A stretch of 10,790 nucleotides of DNA from Desulfobacterales bacterium (GCA_013042695.1 JABDPQ010000168.1:1-10790), one strand, 5' to 3'; shown: positions 1 through 7,246, numbered from the stretch's first letter. Notes: generated by a model from the sequence alone, not told the origin. Translations and numbers: made by a program.

Positions 1-3
1 TCT

Positions 4-33
4 GAAGGTTGAAATTTTCCTGTGTCAACCTTC
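4..33. repeat. Perfect 8-bp inverted repeat (hairpin)
   Basis: GAAGGTTG at 4-11 pairs exactly with CAACCTTC at 26-33 around a 14-nt loop ending in TTCCTGTGT. It lies downstream of the lipoprotein gene on the minus strand but has no clear T-tract, so it is a weak terminator candidate. The loop and right arm share TTCCTGTGTCAA with the hairpin at 627-651. Confidence 0.45.
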
Positions 34-116
34 GATTAGGTTCCTTGGTGGCTACTTGTCCGATTTGTCTGAACCTGAATAACAAGATATGTCAGGTCGA
101 ATCTCGATTTCTACAA

Positions 117-350
117 TTAATAGACAAGTGATCTTTTCTCAATTTCTTTCTTTCGTCGGAGGTACTCGTCTTTGGAAATCTGCCCTGCTTTCCAATCGTC
201 CTCCAGGTCTTCGAAAGCCATCTTGTTTTGGTATTCATATGCTGCTCCAGCAGCACCAGCCCCTACCGCAGCACCACCGATTGCCCCTCTGCTGCAGCCG
301 ATTGCCAACAATATTGGAATGATCATTGTCATTATTAGAAATCTTTTCAT
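117..350 (-). CDS. Small predicted lipoprotein with glycine zipper and SHOCT-like C-terminus
   Basis: The product is 77 residues. The start is placed at 350 because an AGGTG Shine-Dalgarno-like sequence lies just upstream and the protein then opens with a signal peptide; a longer in-frame start at 398 would put 16 charged residues before it. Residues 1-18 form a Lys/Arg start plus a hydrophobic stretch, and AIGC at 16-19 can serve as a lipobox with Cys19 lipidated, although Ala rather than Leu at -3 is imperfect. Residues 22-37 are Gly/Ala rich with GxxxG spacing, as in small glycine-zipper envelope proteins. Residues 46-73 (DLEDDWKAGQISKDEY and following) resemble the SHOCT motif: a short helix, a G-x-I-[ST]-x-x-E/D-[FY] turn, then a Lys/Arg/Glu-rich helix. 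An envelope-anchored role is inferred; the specific function is unknown. It stands alone, with no neighbour in the same operon visible. Confidence 0.75.
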   Translation of the reverse strand: MKRFLIMTMIIPILLAIGCSRGAIGGAAVGAGAAGAAYEYQNKMAFEDLEDDWKAGQISKDEYLRRKKEIEKRSLVY

Positions 351-420
351 GTTAGCACCTAAAAAGTAGAAGTTCAGTTTGCGTTGCCTATCGTGCAATC
401 AAATTGTATTTGTTTTCCAT

Positions 421-449
421 GAAGTGGTCCAGTAAAAATGGACACTTTC
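421..449. mobile_element. Possible insertion-sequence terminal repeat remnant
   Basis: The stretch contains AAGTGGTCC (422-430) and GGACACTT (440-447), an imperfect inverted repeat with one bulged base. Read on the minus strand it gives GTGTCCATTTTTACTGGACC, which resembles ends I associate with IS3-type elements in proteobacteria. No transposase is adjacent, so at most this is a scar. Identification is from memory of motif style only. Confidence 0.25.
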
Positions 450-518
450 CTAAACTGCTTTTTCTATAACGATCATAACTATCTCAATAAACCAGTTATT
501 TAATGTTATCCCTGTCGT

Positions 519-584
519 GTCGAGTTAAATCTACAACCTCGGAAATCCCGATTGCCGGGGGAGAAATTGGTTATAGTGAACCAG
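519..584 (+). repeat. Degenerate coding repeat, copy A
   Basis: This is the plus-strand copy of a sequence found three times in the window (also 2533-2568 and 7247-7312, both minus). Read in frame from 519 it gives VELNLQPRKSR followed by LPGEKLVIVNQ. Copy C reads AEINLQPRKSR then SPEEKLVIANK. Of the nine codons that differ in the 21-codon A/C alignment from the Glu codon, four are synonymous, which points to protein-coding ancestry. The second half loosely recalls the SPEEKL motif at the start of IS3-type OrfA proteins. The frame has a stop at about 501-503 and no start codon, so it is a relic. Confidence 0.6.
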
Positions 585-626
585 CCGATTGTTTTAATAC
601 CTAATTAAAGTATTCCCTTAAATGTC

Positions 627-651
627 GTTGATTGTTCCTGTGTCAATCAAC
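627..651. repeat. Perfect 8-bp inverted repeat (hairpin)
   Basis: GTTGATTG at 627-634 pairs exactly with CAATCAAC at 644-651 across a 9-nt loop, TTCCTGTGT. The loop is the same as the end of the loop in the hairpin at 4-33. No T-tract follows and no gene ends nearby. Confidence 0.45.
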
Positions 652-852
652 CACGATGAAAAATAATACTCTCTATTTTCTTGTTTGACCTAAAAATCTG
701 TTATCTATAGCTATTCTTTTCATATTAGGTACAATTTCCTATCACTTTGTAGGGTTCTGACCGATTGTAGACTATCCTTCCAATATGATATTTTGTTTTC
801 CACTGGGTGCAGCAAAGAAGGTACGCTCCTCACACCATGCTTCTTTCTGCTT

Positions 853-885
853 GAGGAAGAGTCGAGACTCAATCGACTCTTCCTC
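853..885 (+). terminator. Orphan 13-bp hairpin, terminator-like
   Basis: GAGGAAGAGTCGA (853-865) and TCGACTCTTCCTC (873-885) form a perfect 13-bp stem with a 7-nt loop. It is followed by TTT, and the flanking CTT/AAG could extend the stem past a bulge. It is the strongest secondary structure in the gap. No gene on the plus strand ends upstream within the gap, so it may end an unrecognised small RNA or be left over from a lost gene. The T-run is short, so termination activity is uncertain. Confidence 0.4.
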
Positions 886-1217
886 TTTCAAGAGACAACA
901 TCTGTTATTTCAGTCCTAGATGTTTCCAATCTCTCTAGTTTCATGTCACCCTACCCGAACCTCAATGAGATTATTTTTTGCTACACCTTAATATGTCTAA
1001 TGTATCTCAAAGATCGGGGAGCAACGTCTCAGTGTTTGGGTGTTTCCTATAAAGTCAGGGTTTAGCAGGGAACGCTGATTTGCTGACATAAATCTGATTA
1101 GTTACAGGAAGCACCTTTATCAGAACAGACTGGAGTAAACCAGAGATTACTAGGCAATAGATAGGAAAATCTAAAAGCGGAAGTCGAAGGAAGGTAGTAG
1201 CATCAGAAGGTCAACCC

Positions 1218-1229
1218 ATGAGCAAATAA
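1218..1229 (+). promoter_or_regulatory. Minimal leader ORF (ATG AGC AAA TAA) with strong Shine-Dalgarno
   Basis: AGAAGG at 1205-1210 lies 7 nt before ATG at 1218, ideal spacing, but the frame ends after three codons. A second micro-frame (ATG GCA TAG) follows at 1232-1240, only 2 nt before the aldo/keto reductase start at 1243, which has only a weak AGAG. This arrangement would suit translational reinitiation. It could also be chance. Confidence 0.3.
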
Positions 1230-1242
1230 TAATGGCATAGAG

Positions 1243-2244
1243 ATGAAAAAACGAAAATTAGGTAATACTGGGACAACCGTATCCGCGGTCGGAATAGGTG
1301 CCTTGTCGTTTTCCGACTTTTACGGGTCAACGGATACGGAAAAATCGCATGCAATATTGCGCAAGGCCTTGGACCTCGGCATCGATCATATCGATACATC
1401 AAACGTCTATGGCGCAGGCCTGTCGGAAGAACGCATTGGCTCGTTCCTCAAAGATCAGGGCGGCAGAAAAAATGATTTATTCAAGATCGCTACCAAAGCG
1501 GGCATTAAATGCGGTGACGACGGTCGCAACCTTTTTGACAACAGTTCGGAGCATTTAAGGTCGGAACTCGATAAGTCCTTAAAGCGTTTGAGCGTTGAGC
1601 AAGTCGAACTCTTTTATATACATCGGCGCGATCCAAATTACCCAATCGAAGAGGTAGCGGGTACACTGGCAGAACTCGTCAAATCCGGAAAGATTAAACA
1701 ATTCGGTTTCTCCGAAATCGCGCCAACGTCATTACAGTTGGCGGCGGACATTCATCCAGTAGGTGCCGTGCAATCTGAATATTCGCTGTCTACGCGATTA
1801 CCAGAATTGGGTTTGGTTCAAAGAACAAGAGAACTCGGTGCTTCCCTGGTGGCGTTCAGTCCGGTTGGGCGAAGCTTGTTGACAGATAGTCCGCATTCTT
1901 TCGAAAAATCCCAATCGATTGCATTTCTGAAAGGGAACCCGAGATTTCTCGAACCGAATTACAGCCGTAACATCGCCGCGACGGACCGGTTCCGATTGCT
2001 CGCTAAGGAGATGGGAAACAAGACTGCCTCACTCGCCATTGCGTGGCTTTTGCATCAGGGGGAGCATATTCTGCCCATTCCCGGCACGCGATCCGTTTCT
2101 CATTTGGAAGAATTAGCAGCTGGCGCTGACTTGTCGCTTAGTGAAAGCGATTTGCAGGCGATAGAGAATTGCTTGCCGATCGGCTGGGCGCATGGCGATC
2201 GATATTCGGTAGTGCAATGGAATGGACCAGAAAAATACTGCTGA
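1243..2244 (+). CDS. Aldo/keto reductase family oxidoreductase
   Basis: This 333-residue protein is a typical length for bacterial aldo/keto reductases: soluble, monomeric (beta/alpha)8 barrels that reduce aldehydes or ketones with NADPH. The catalytic tetrad is complete: Asp51 and Tyr56 in HIDTSNVYG, Lys85 in IATKAG and His127 in YIHRRDP. Cofactor-binding elements follow: GFSE near 155, QSEYSLSTR near 178, FSPVGRSLL near 205 and PIPGTRSVSHLEEL near 281. The start is fixed by an in-frame stop at 1219-1221, so ATG at 1243 is the first usable start although its ribosome site is weak. The gene stands alone, with gaps of several hundred bases on both sides and repeat copies A and B flanking it in opposite orientation. 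Many codons end in C or G (TCG, GCG, CGC), which by eye differs from the AT-rich surroundings and may mean separate acquisition. Substrate cannot be told from sequence. Confidence 0.93.
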   Translation: MKKRKLGNTGTTVSAVGIGALSFSDFYGSTDTEKSHAILRKALDLGIDHIDTSNVYGAGLSEERIGSFLKDQGGRKNDLFKIATKAGIKCGDDGRNLFDNSSEHLRSELDKSLKRLSVEQVELFYIHRRDPNYPIEEVAGTLAELVKSGKIKQFGFSEIAPTSLQLAADIHPVGAVQSEYSLSTRLPELGLVQRTRELGASLVAFSPVGRSLLTDSPHSFEKSQSIAFLKGNPRFLEPNYSRNIAATDRFRLLAKEMGNKTASLAIAWLLHQGEHILPIPGTRSVSHLEELAAGADLSLSESDLQAIENCLPIGWAHGDRYSVVQWNGPEKYC

Positions 2245-2532
2245 ATTGGTTTCTGGCCTTGGTTTTGCTGATCATATGGACAAGATTGCCCTTTCCAAGG
2301 TCATATTTTGAAATACTCCTCTCAACTTAGTACTCTTCCTGTATCTATGAACTTGGGGTGAGTTCTGATTATGGCCCAATTTCATCTTCTCATATTACTA
2401 AAATGTTGTTAGGCATTAGGCTTGGTTACATGGCAATATTGAGCAGGGAGTTAGACATAATTCGGACGTTTTTTCAGTCATTGCACATAAAAGATTCTTC
2501 CTGATATGTCTGTATCTCTTTTATTTTTGGAC

Positions 2533-2568
2533 AATCAAGGATTTCCGAGGTTGTGGATTTATCTCAGC
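2533..2568 (-). repeat. Degenerate coding repeat, copy B (short)
   Basis: Read on the minus strand this gives AEINPQPRKS followed by LIVQK and a TAA stop, matching copies A and C over the first ten residues. At nucleotide level the shared core is about 30 bases, after which the sequences diverge. It lies in opposite orientation to copy A, so A and B form an inverted pair around the aldo/keto reductase. Confidence 0.55.
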
Positions 2569-2576
2569 ACAGCAGC

Positions 2577-2632
2577 AAAAGCCAGTTCCTTCGACGAGCA
2601 TGCTTGAAGGCCCATTCTCGGAACTGACTTTT
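2577..2632. terminator. Bidirectional terminator-like hairpin between convergent genes
   Basis: AAAAGCCAGTTCC (2577-2589) pairs with GGAACTGACTTTT (2620-2632) with one mismatch, so each strand has an A-run before and a T-run after the stem. A second inner pairing, CCTTC (2588-2592) with GAAGG (2606-2610), can form in the 30-nt loop. It sits about 75 nt past the stop of the kinase-phosphotransacylase gene on the minus strand, a plausible place to end that transcript. The large loop weakens the call. Confidence 0.4.
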
Positions 2633-2636
2633 ACTT

Positions 2637-2654
2637 CCGCTCAACTAAGAGCGG
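2637..2654. terminator. Short GC-rich hairpin
   Basis: CCGCTC (2637-2642) and GAGCGG (2649-2654) form a perfect 6-bp stem with loop AACTAA, next to the longer hairpin. On the plus strand it is followed by TAAATTAAACC rather than a clean T-run. It may act together with the larger hairpin. Confidence 0.3.
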
Positions 2655-2706
2655 TAAATTAAACCAAGAGGTATGACACAGAATCCTGAACACTACCTAG
2701 ACAACG

Positions 2707-4473
2707 TCAATCGAGTTGCCTGTCGCGGCGACTCGACAGTATTGCCTCTGCCGGCGAATCTGGTTTCTGGTAGATCAGGTCCCCTGTAGTACCGCTGTTA
2801 AGCTCTGCCGCATTAGCCTCATCGGTATCGATATGCATTTCGAGGATGTATTTTTCACTTACCCGAATCAATACATCTCCGAAGGTAAGATCCCGCGGCG
2901 TGCCGCTGATTTCCACCTCTACTTCGTCACCATCTTCTACTCCGTATTTTTGAGCATCTGACGGAGTCATGTGGATATGTCTTCTGGCGCATATGAGCCC
3001 CTCTTTCAGATTGACAGTGCCCCGCGGCCCTTCCAGGATAATTGGGGCAGAGTCTTCTACCTGACCAGATCCACGTATGGGCGCGTCTACGCCAAGACGG
3101 AACTCATCGGTTCGGGCAATTTCTATCTGATTATTCCGACGCAGCGGACCAAGTACGCGAACCCCGTTAATTCGATCTCGCGGTCCGACAAGATTGACCG
3201 TTTGTTCGGAGGCATATTGCCCGGGCTGGGAGATCATCTTAAAAACTTCAAGCTCACTATTTGTACCAAAGAGAATATCCATAGTGTGGCGATCGAGATG
3301 CGCATGGCGGCCGCTGATGGCTATTGGGATTGGTTTGGCTGGCTGTACTATTGTTTTCCCCCCAAGTAGTTTTGCGGTTTCTTTTGCGATACCGAGTTCC
3401 TCGTTGGTAGCAACTACCAAGGCTCGTATTCTTGCATTGTGGGCACTTATATCAATGACTGGATGCTGTTCTGATACGTTGACATCGTTGTTTTTGTCGT
3501 AATCGATACGCAGACCGATGTAGTCGAAATGCTGAAGGATTCGCTGGCGGATAACCGCGCTGTTTTGACCTATATTACCAGTGAGCAGAATGGCATCTGC
3601 TCCGCCTAAAACAGAAGTGTAGGCGCCAATGTACTTTCTCACCTGGTGGGCATAGATTGCGATAGCCTGTCTGGCAGGCTCAAAACCTTCTGCAGCTTTT
3701 GTTTCGATGTCGCGCATATCATTGAGACCTGATATGCCCAGTAGGCCACTTTTTCTATTGAGGATATGCTCGGTTGCGCCAATACCCAGCTCACGACAGA
3801 GCATGGTTACAATACCGGGATCAACATCTCCAGGCCTGCTAGCCATAACGAGTCCCTCAAGTGGTGTCATTCCCATACTGGTTTCGACAGAATGCCCAAA
3901 TTCTATGGCACAAGCGCTTGCATCGTTGCCGAGATGGCAGCTGATAAAGCGCAGTTCTTCGAGGGACTGCTGAAGAAAATTGGCCGCACGTCTTGAAACA
4001 AAATCATGGGATATTCCATTAAAACCGAAACGACAAATATTATACTTTTCGACAATATCAGCAGGCAGTGCATAATTTTTAGAACGACTTGGCATGCGCG
4101 AGTGGAATGCAGTATCGAACACTGCCACATGGACAAGATTCGGTAAGATCTCTATTGCCGTGCGTATTCCAGCAAGATTAGCATGGTTATGCAGAGAGGC
4201 AGACTCATGGCATCGAGAAATAGCATCGATAACCTCACTGTTGATTATAACCGAGTCGAAAAACTTGGCGCCTCCATGAACAACCTTGTGTCCGACCGCC
4301 TCGATTATCGAGACATCAATGGTTGCTGGAATCTCCTCAAGAGCCCGGCCATGACCATCTTTCCGTTCATTAACACGTTCCGCCTTGCCTTTTTGGAGTA
4401 TCTGGCCTGAGTCTGAATCGAGGACCTGGTATTTGATACTGGAAGCTCCACAATTGATGACCAACACTTTCAT
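2707..4473 (-). CDS. ackA-pduL: Acetate kinase-PduL phosphotransacylase fusion
   Basis: The 588-residue protein has two enzymes in one chain. Residues 1-370 are an acetate/propionate kinase of the ASKHA fold: NCGASSIKYQ at 7-16, GHKVVHGG at 61-68, VFDTAFH at 118-124, HLGN at 180-183, SRPGD at 212-216, and TNEEL at 356-360. Residues 380-575 are a PduL-type phosphate acyltransferase with paired HxH metal sites (GRHAHL, His390/His392; RRHIHM, His499/His501) and EMHIDTDEANAA with His547. Together they would run acyl-CoA + Pi to acyl-phosphate + CoA, then acyl-phosphate + ADP to acid + ATP, or the reverse, in the cytoplasm. The PduL half looks intact. The kinase half is about 28 residues shorter than Methanosarcina AckA before the GHR motif and differs at conserved sites: A10 for Ser, K63 for Arg91, N152 for His180, D184 for Gly, N300 for Gly and Q303 for Glu. 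The ATG is preceded by AGGGAA at good spacing. It lies 90 nt behind the DUF3141 gene, probably co-transcribed. No encapsulation peptide or shell-protein gene is seen, so there is no sign of a microcompartment. Confidence 0.95.
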   Translation of the reverse strand: MKVLVINCGASSIKYQVLDSDSGQILQKGKAERVNERKDGHGRALEEIPATIDVSIIEAVGHKVVHGGAKFFDSVIINSEVIDAISRCHESASLHNHANLAGIRTAIEILPNLVHVAVFDTAFHSRMPSRSKNYALPADIVEKYNICRFGFNGISHDFVSRRAANFLQQSLEELRFISCHLGNDASACAIEFGHSVETSMGMTPLEGLVMASRPGDVDPGIVTMLCRELGIGATEHILNRKSGLLGISGLNDMRDIETKAAEGFEPARQAIAIYAHQVRKYIGAYTSVLGGADAILLTGNIGQNSAVIRQRILQHFDYIGLRIDYDKNNDVNVSEQHPVIDISAHNARIRALVVATNEELGIAKETAKLLGGKTIVQPAKPIPIAISGRHAHLDRHTMDILFGTNSELEVFKMISQPGQYASEQTVNLVGPRDRINGVRVLGPLRRNNQIEIARTDEFRLGVDAPIRGSGQVEDSAPIILEGPRGTVNLKEGLICARRHIHMTPSDAQKYGVEDGDEVEVEISGTPRDLTFGDVLIRVSEKYILEMHIDTDEANAAELNSGTTGDLIYQKPDSPAEAILSSRRDRQLD

Positions 4474-4563
4474 AAAATATTCCCTTTTATGGCGCTTTGC
4501 TATGTGCGGCAGGTTTTATTACTAAAACTCGGACATCGCATCTAAATTTCAGGTTACATGTGC

Positions 4564-6768
4564 TCATGAAAAAAGAATTCGATGCAGTCTTTTTAGTGTA
4601 CCCTTTTCTCTTGTTTCACTTTTTTCATCTGCAAGAGCTATCTGCACAGCCACATCATAGAGCCTTTTTTTGTCTCTACTGGACAGTTCCATCTGCGCCA
4701 GCGATGTGAGAGCTTTGCGCGGCACAGCATGGAGAATCAAAGCTTGTTCCTTGTTTATCTGTTTATATTGTTCTGGGTTGAGCGTGCGGAGTCTCTTGCT
4801 TTTTTGGATGATTGTTTCGGCAGCCTCAAATTCAAGAATATCTATGCCTAGGTCGGCGCCAGCAACTGCCCGCATCACCCTGATGCTGGCCTCAATAAAA
4901 CCTCCTTTCTCAGCCAGCTTTCGTAAACGTACCTTCTCTTTCTCTGTTGCTCGAAAGATCTTCTTCTTTGTCATCGGTAACTCTTTCACTGTATCTTTGG
5001 AAGTACCGAAAAAGGTTTTCATCCACGGGTTATCGTAGATTAATTTGAAGACAAACTCCTGTGAGGAGTCTCGAAAATCACGGAAATAATCGAGGTTGTT
5101 TTTTAAAGAATCTGAAATAAATTCTTCATACTGGATAAAAAAATTATCCTGCGACACGACTTTTCGCTGAGATCTGGCTAGTTCTGCCAACCCTTTAATC
5201 GGCAGGCAAAAGGGGTTTCTGTCAGAAAGAGCGTAGCGCTGCATACGCAACGGGTGCAGTTGGCGAATAAATTCAGCTGTAGGCTCATTGATCAAGGATT
5301 TTAGCCAGGGACTTACAAAGGTTTTATATGCCAAGTTGTTTAACCTGGAAACCTGCTTGACAACTTCAAACGGCTCCTCATCTACTATGCCGTCGTCGAG
5401 TTCATAGATGTCTTCCATCTGTCTCTCTTCAAATCGCACGGTATAGTCATCAAGACCATTGCTGTTAGAGGACTCTTCGATGACCATCTCGTAAAGCCCG
5501 GGGGCGAGATATTCAAACCAGCCCATGTTGCCGATGATTTGATCATGCTCTTTTTTGGCGACACTTCCAGAAACAAAGATACCGAGATGGCCAATTCTTT
5601 TATGAACCATATAAATGATGACCTGGCCACACCGTTTGATTTCATCAACGTTGCCATACACCTTGTGTATCCAGTTAAGCGCTTGGGGCGGCGGGGTAAT
5701 ATTATCGCCCTCTGAAGCGAAGGCCAGAATTGGAGTTTGAAAATTTTTCAGACTAATACGTCGTCCGTCGTCCAATTGCAGCTGGCCCTTTTCCAGCTCG
5801 TTACCGATGAAGAGTCTCTTGACGATAAAATGAATTTCTTCTGCAGTCATTTTAAAAAAGCCACCCCACCATTTCTCAAATCTGAGAAAACGCTGTTCTT
5901 CTGTGTCAACATTGGAAAAAAGGTGATAATATTTAGACCAGTAGGTATTTGCAGGGTTGAGGTCTTCAAATCCAGACACCAGGTTGGCGCCGTCAAAGGT
6001 ATCGTTGCCAAGATCAGACCAGAGCGAAGCCTGCCAGATTCCACCTGTGAGTCCTCCCTTATACCGCATTGGATTGGTCCCTTCCACACCGCCCCAGTAG
6101 GATAGTGGTGAGCCGTTGAAGATCATGGGTCCGACAACTTCAGGGCAGTCTCCTCCGATGAGTGCGGCTGCCCAGCCAGCTTGACAGTTACCGATTACTG
6201 CTGGTTTAGGAGAATTTGGATGTCTGCTCACTACCTCTTTCAAAAAAAGAATCTCGGCGTTCTGGATTCTGCTGATCGTCTGGCCAGGTTCAGGGTCGGT
6301 AGAAAAGAGAATAAAATACACAGGATGACCATATTCAAGGGCGACTCCGATCTGTGAGTCCAGCTTCGATCCGCCAATACCCGGTCCATGACCAGCGCGA
6401 GGGTCGATGATTACAATAGGGCGTGAGGGCGAGCCTTCAGCATCAAGTGTTTTTCCCCGATGGGTCTTACGTCTCTGCTTTTCCAGGTTTTCCGGGTTGC
6501 CACTGTCTTTTGTCCTTCTTTCAAGTATGCGCGCCAGAGAATAGTTGACAGGAGGATCGAGGTTCCGGCCGTCAAGAACAACCTCGTAGTCAAAGATCAG
6601 AATGGGTGGCTGGCCAGCATCAAGGTGCTCTAGATAAATATTGCCCCTTTTGCGCAGCACATCATTAAAAAGAATAATTCGCTGGGAGCGATCAAACATA
6701 TAATCATATGCCTCTGACAACCAGAATATTCCCTGATTCCAAAAATTCTCACTGATAGACTTGTTCAT
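4564..6768 (-). CDS. DUF3141 protein, PHA-synthase-like alpha/beta hydrolase
   Basis: The 734-residue product matches the DUF3141 family, often annotated as poly(3-hydroxyalkanoate) synthetase and usually about 700-800 residues. Residues 115-410 form an alpha/beta-hydrolase core. The nucleophile elbow is GNCQAG with Cys195, a G-x-C-x-G lipase-like box as in PHA synthases. Asp355 in ASEGDNITPP and His394 in RIGHLGIF complete a plausible Cys-Asp-His triad. RAGHGPGIGG at 124-133 is a likely loop near the active site. The N-terminal 110 residues are helical and aromatic-rich, as in PhaC-type proteins. Residues from about 605 to the end, including DVAVQIALADEKSE, resemble a TerB-like helical domain. 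The start is supported by GAGG 7 nt upstream. It heads a probable operon with the kinase-PduL fusion. No member of DUF3141 has, to my knowledge, a firmly established reaction; polyester synthesis or acyl-transfer chemistry is inferred from the nucleophile. No phasin or PHA depolymerase gene is in view. Confidence 0.92.
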   Translation of the reverse strand: MNKSISENFWNQGIFWLSEAYDYMFDRSQRIILFNDVLRKRGNIYLEHLDAGQPPILIFDYEVVLDGRNLDPPVNYSLARILERRTKDSGNPENLEKQRRKTHRGKTLDAEGSPSRPIVIIDPRAGHGPGIGGSKLDSQIGVALEYGHPVYFILFSTDPEPGQTISRIQNAEILFLKEVVSRHPNSPKPAVIGNCQAGWAAALIGGDCPEVVGPMIFNGSPLSYWGGVEGTNPMRYKGGLTGGIWQASLWSDLGNDTFDGANLVSGFEDLNPANTYWSKYYHLFSNVDTEEQRFLRFEKWWGGFFKMTAEEIHFIVKRLFIGNELEKGQLQLDDGRRISLKNFQTPILAFASEGDNITPPPQALNWIHKVYGNVDEIKRCGQVIIYMVHKRIGHLGIFVSGSVAKKEHDQIIGNMGWFEYLAPGLYEMVIEESSNSNGLDDYTVRFEERQMEDIYELDDGIVDEEPFEVVKQVSRLNNLAYKTFVSPWLKSLINEPTAEFIRQLHPLRMQRYALSDRNPFCLPIKGLAELARSQRKVVSQDNFFIQYEEFISDSLKNNLDYFRDFRDSSQEFVFKLIYDNPWMKTFFGTSKDTVKELPMTKKKIFRATEKEKVRLRKLAEKGGFIEASIRVMRAVAGADLGIDILEFEAAETIIQKSKRLRTLNPEQYKQINKEQALILHAVPRKALTSLAQMELSSRDKKRLYDVAVQIALADEKSETREKGTLKRLHRILFS

Positions 6769-7246
6769 TTCACAACCTCAATATTGATACGGATAACCGC
6801 CAATGTATCCTCGTCTAACAATACACCGCGATAAAACCCTTGAATTGTCTTGCCAACATCGTTACACACTTCGTTTCTACCGTAAAGCGCCTACCTCAAT
6901 TGATTTACTTTTTACAAAGCCTGAACCTAACACACTTTTCCTCGCTGACACCATTGAGACCCTTGGTGAGGTTCATGCAGTTGTAGTGCTGACAACAATT
7001 ACCATGAACATCATAGTTTTTGAAGTTGCCATGATAAATAGTAAGGAAATAACTGATACCTCTTCATTGAGAGAGAGCCGGTTTATGCAGTGTTGGTGCT
7101 TTCTGCTTTTCAATAGCCAGTGCCGCTCCAGCCAAACAACCAGAAAGCTATTACCAAGAGATCTGGTGCAAACAACAGCATGGCATAACAGAAAAAATCA
7201 ATAATCTCAAACTTCAATATCTTTGGTTCTTGATGTTACCTAACCA

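Larger units (their letters stand above)
351..1242. other. Gene-poor gap with degenerate mobile-element-like sequence
   Basis: No convincing intact gene lies between the lipoprotein and the aldo/keto reductase. The gap contains a possible IS-end remnant (421-449), repeat copy A (519-584), two hairpins (627-651 and 853-885) and a tiny leader ORF (1218-1229). The remainder is AT-rich and shows no protein similarity I recognise. The one longer frame here, 793-1065 on the plus strand, starts with TTG, has no ribosome binding site and runs through the hairpin at 853-885, so it is not called. Confidence 0.6.
2245..2706. other. Intergenic region between convergent genes
   Basis: This gap separates the 3' ends of the aldo/keto reductase (plus) and the kinase-phosphotransacylase fusion (minus). 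It contains repeat copy B (2533-2568), a long hairpin (2577-2632) and a short hairpin (2637-2654). I see nothing recognisable in 2245-2530. Confidence 0.6.

Noticed and set aside
793..1065. 90-codon plus-strand open frame
   Set aside because: It starts at TTG with no ribosome site, runs through a perfect hairpin and has no recognisable motif.
2971..3369. 132-codon plus-strand frame opposite the PduL domain
   Set aside because: It is antisense to strongly conserved PduL sequence; the minus-strand gene explains it.
2707..4473. Microcompartment membership of the PduL domain
   Set aside because: No N-terminal encapsulation helix (PduL is the C-terminal domain here) and no shell-protein gene in the window.
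6850..6856. TTGGCA on the minus strand upstream of DUF3141 as a sigma-54 or -35 element
   Set aside because: The matching TTGC block for sigma-54 is absent and no good -10 lies at 16-18 bp.
6803..7204. 133-codon plus-strand open frame
   Set aside because: No Shine-Dalgarno before its ATG, cysteine- and threonine-rich composition with no domain pattern, and it overlaps the likely promoter region of the DUF3141 operon.
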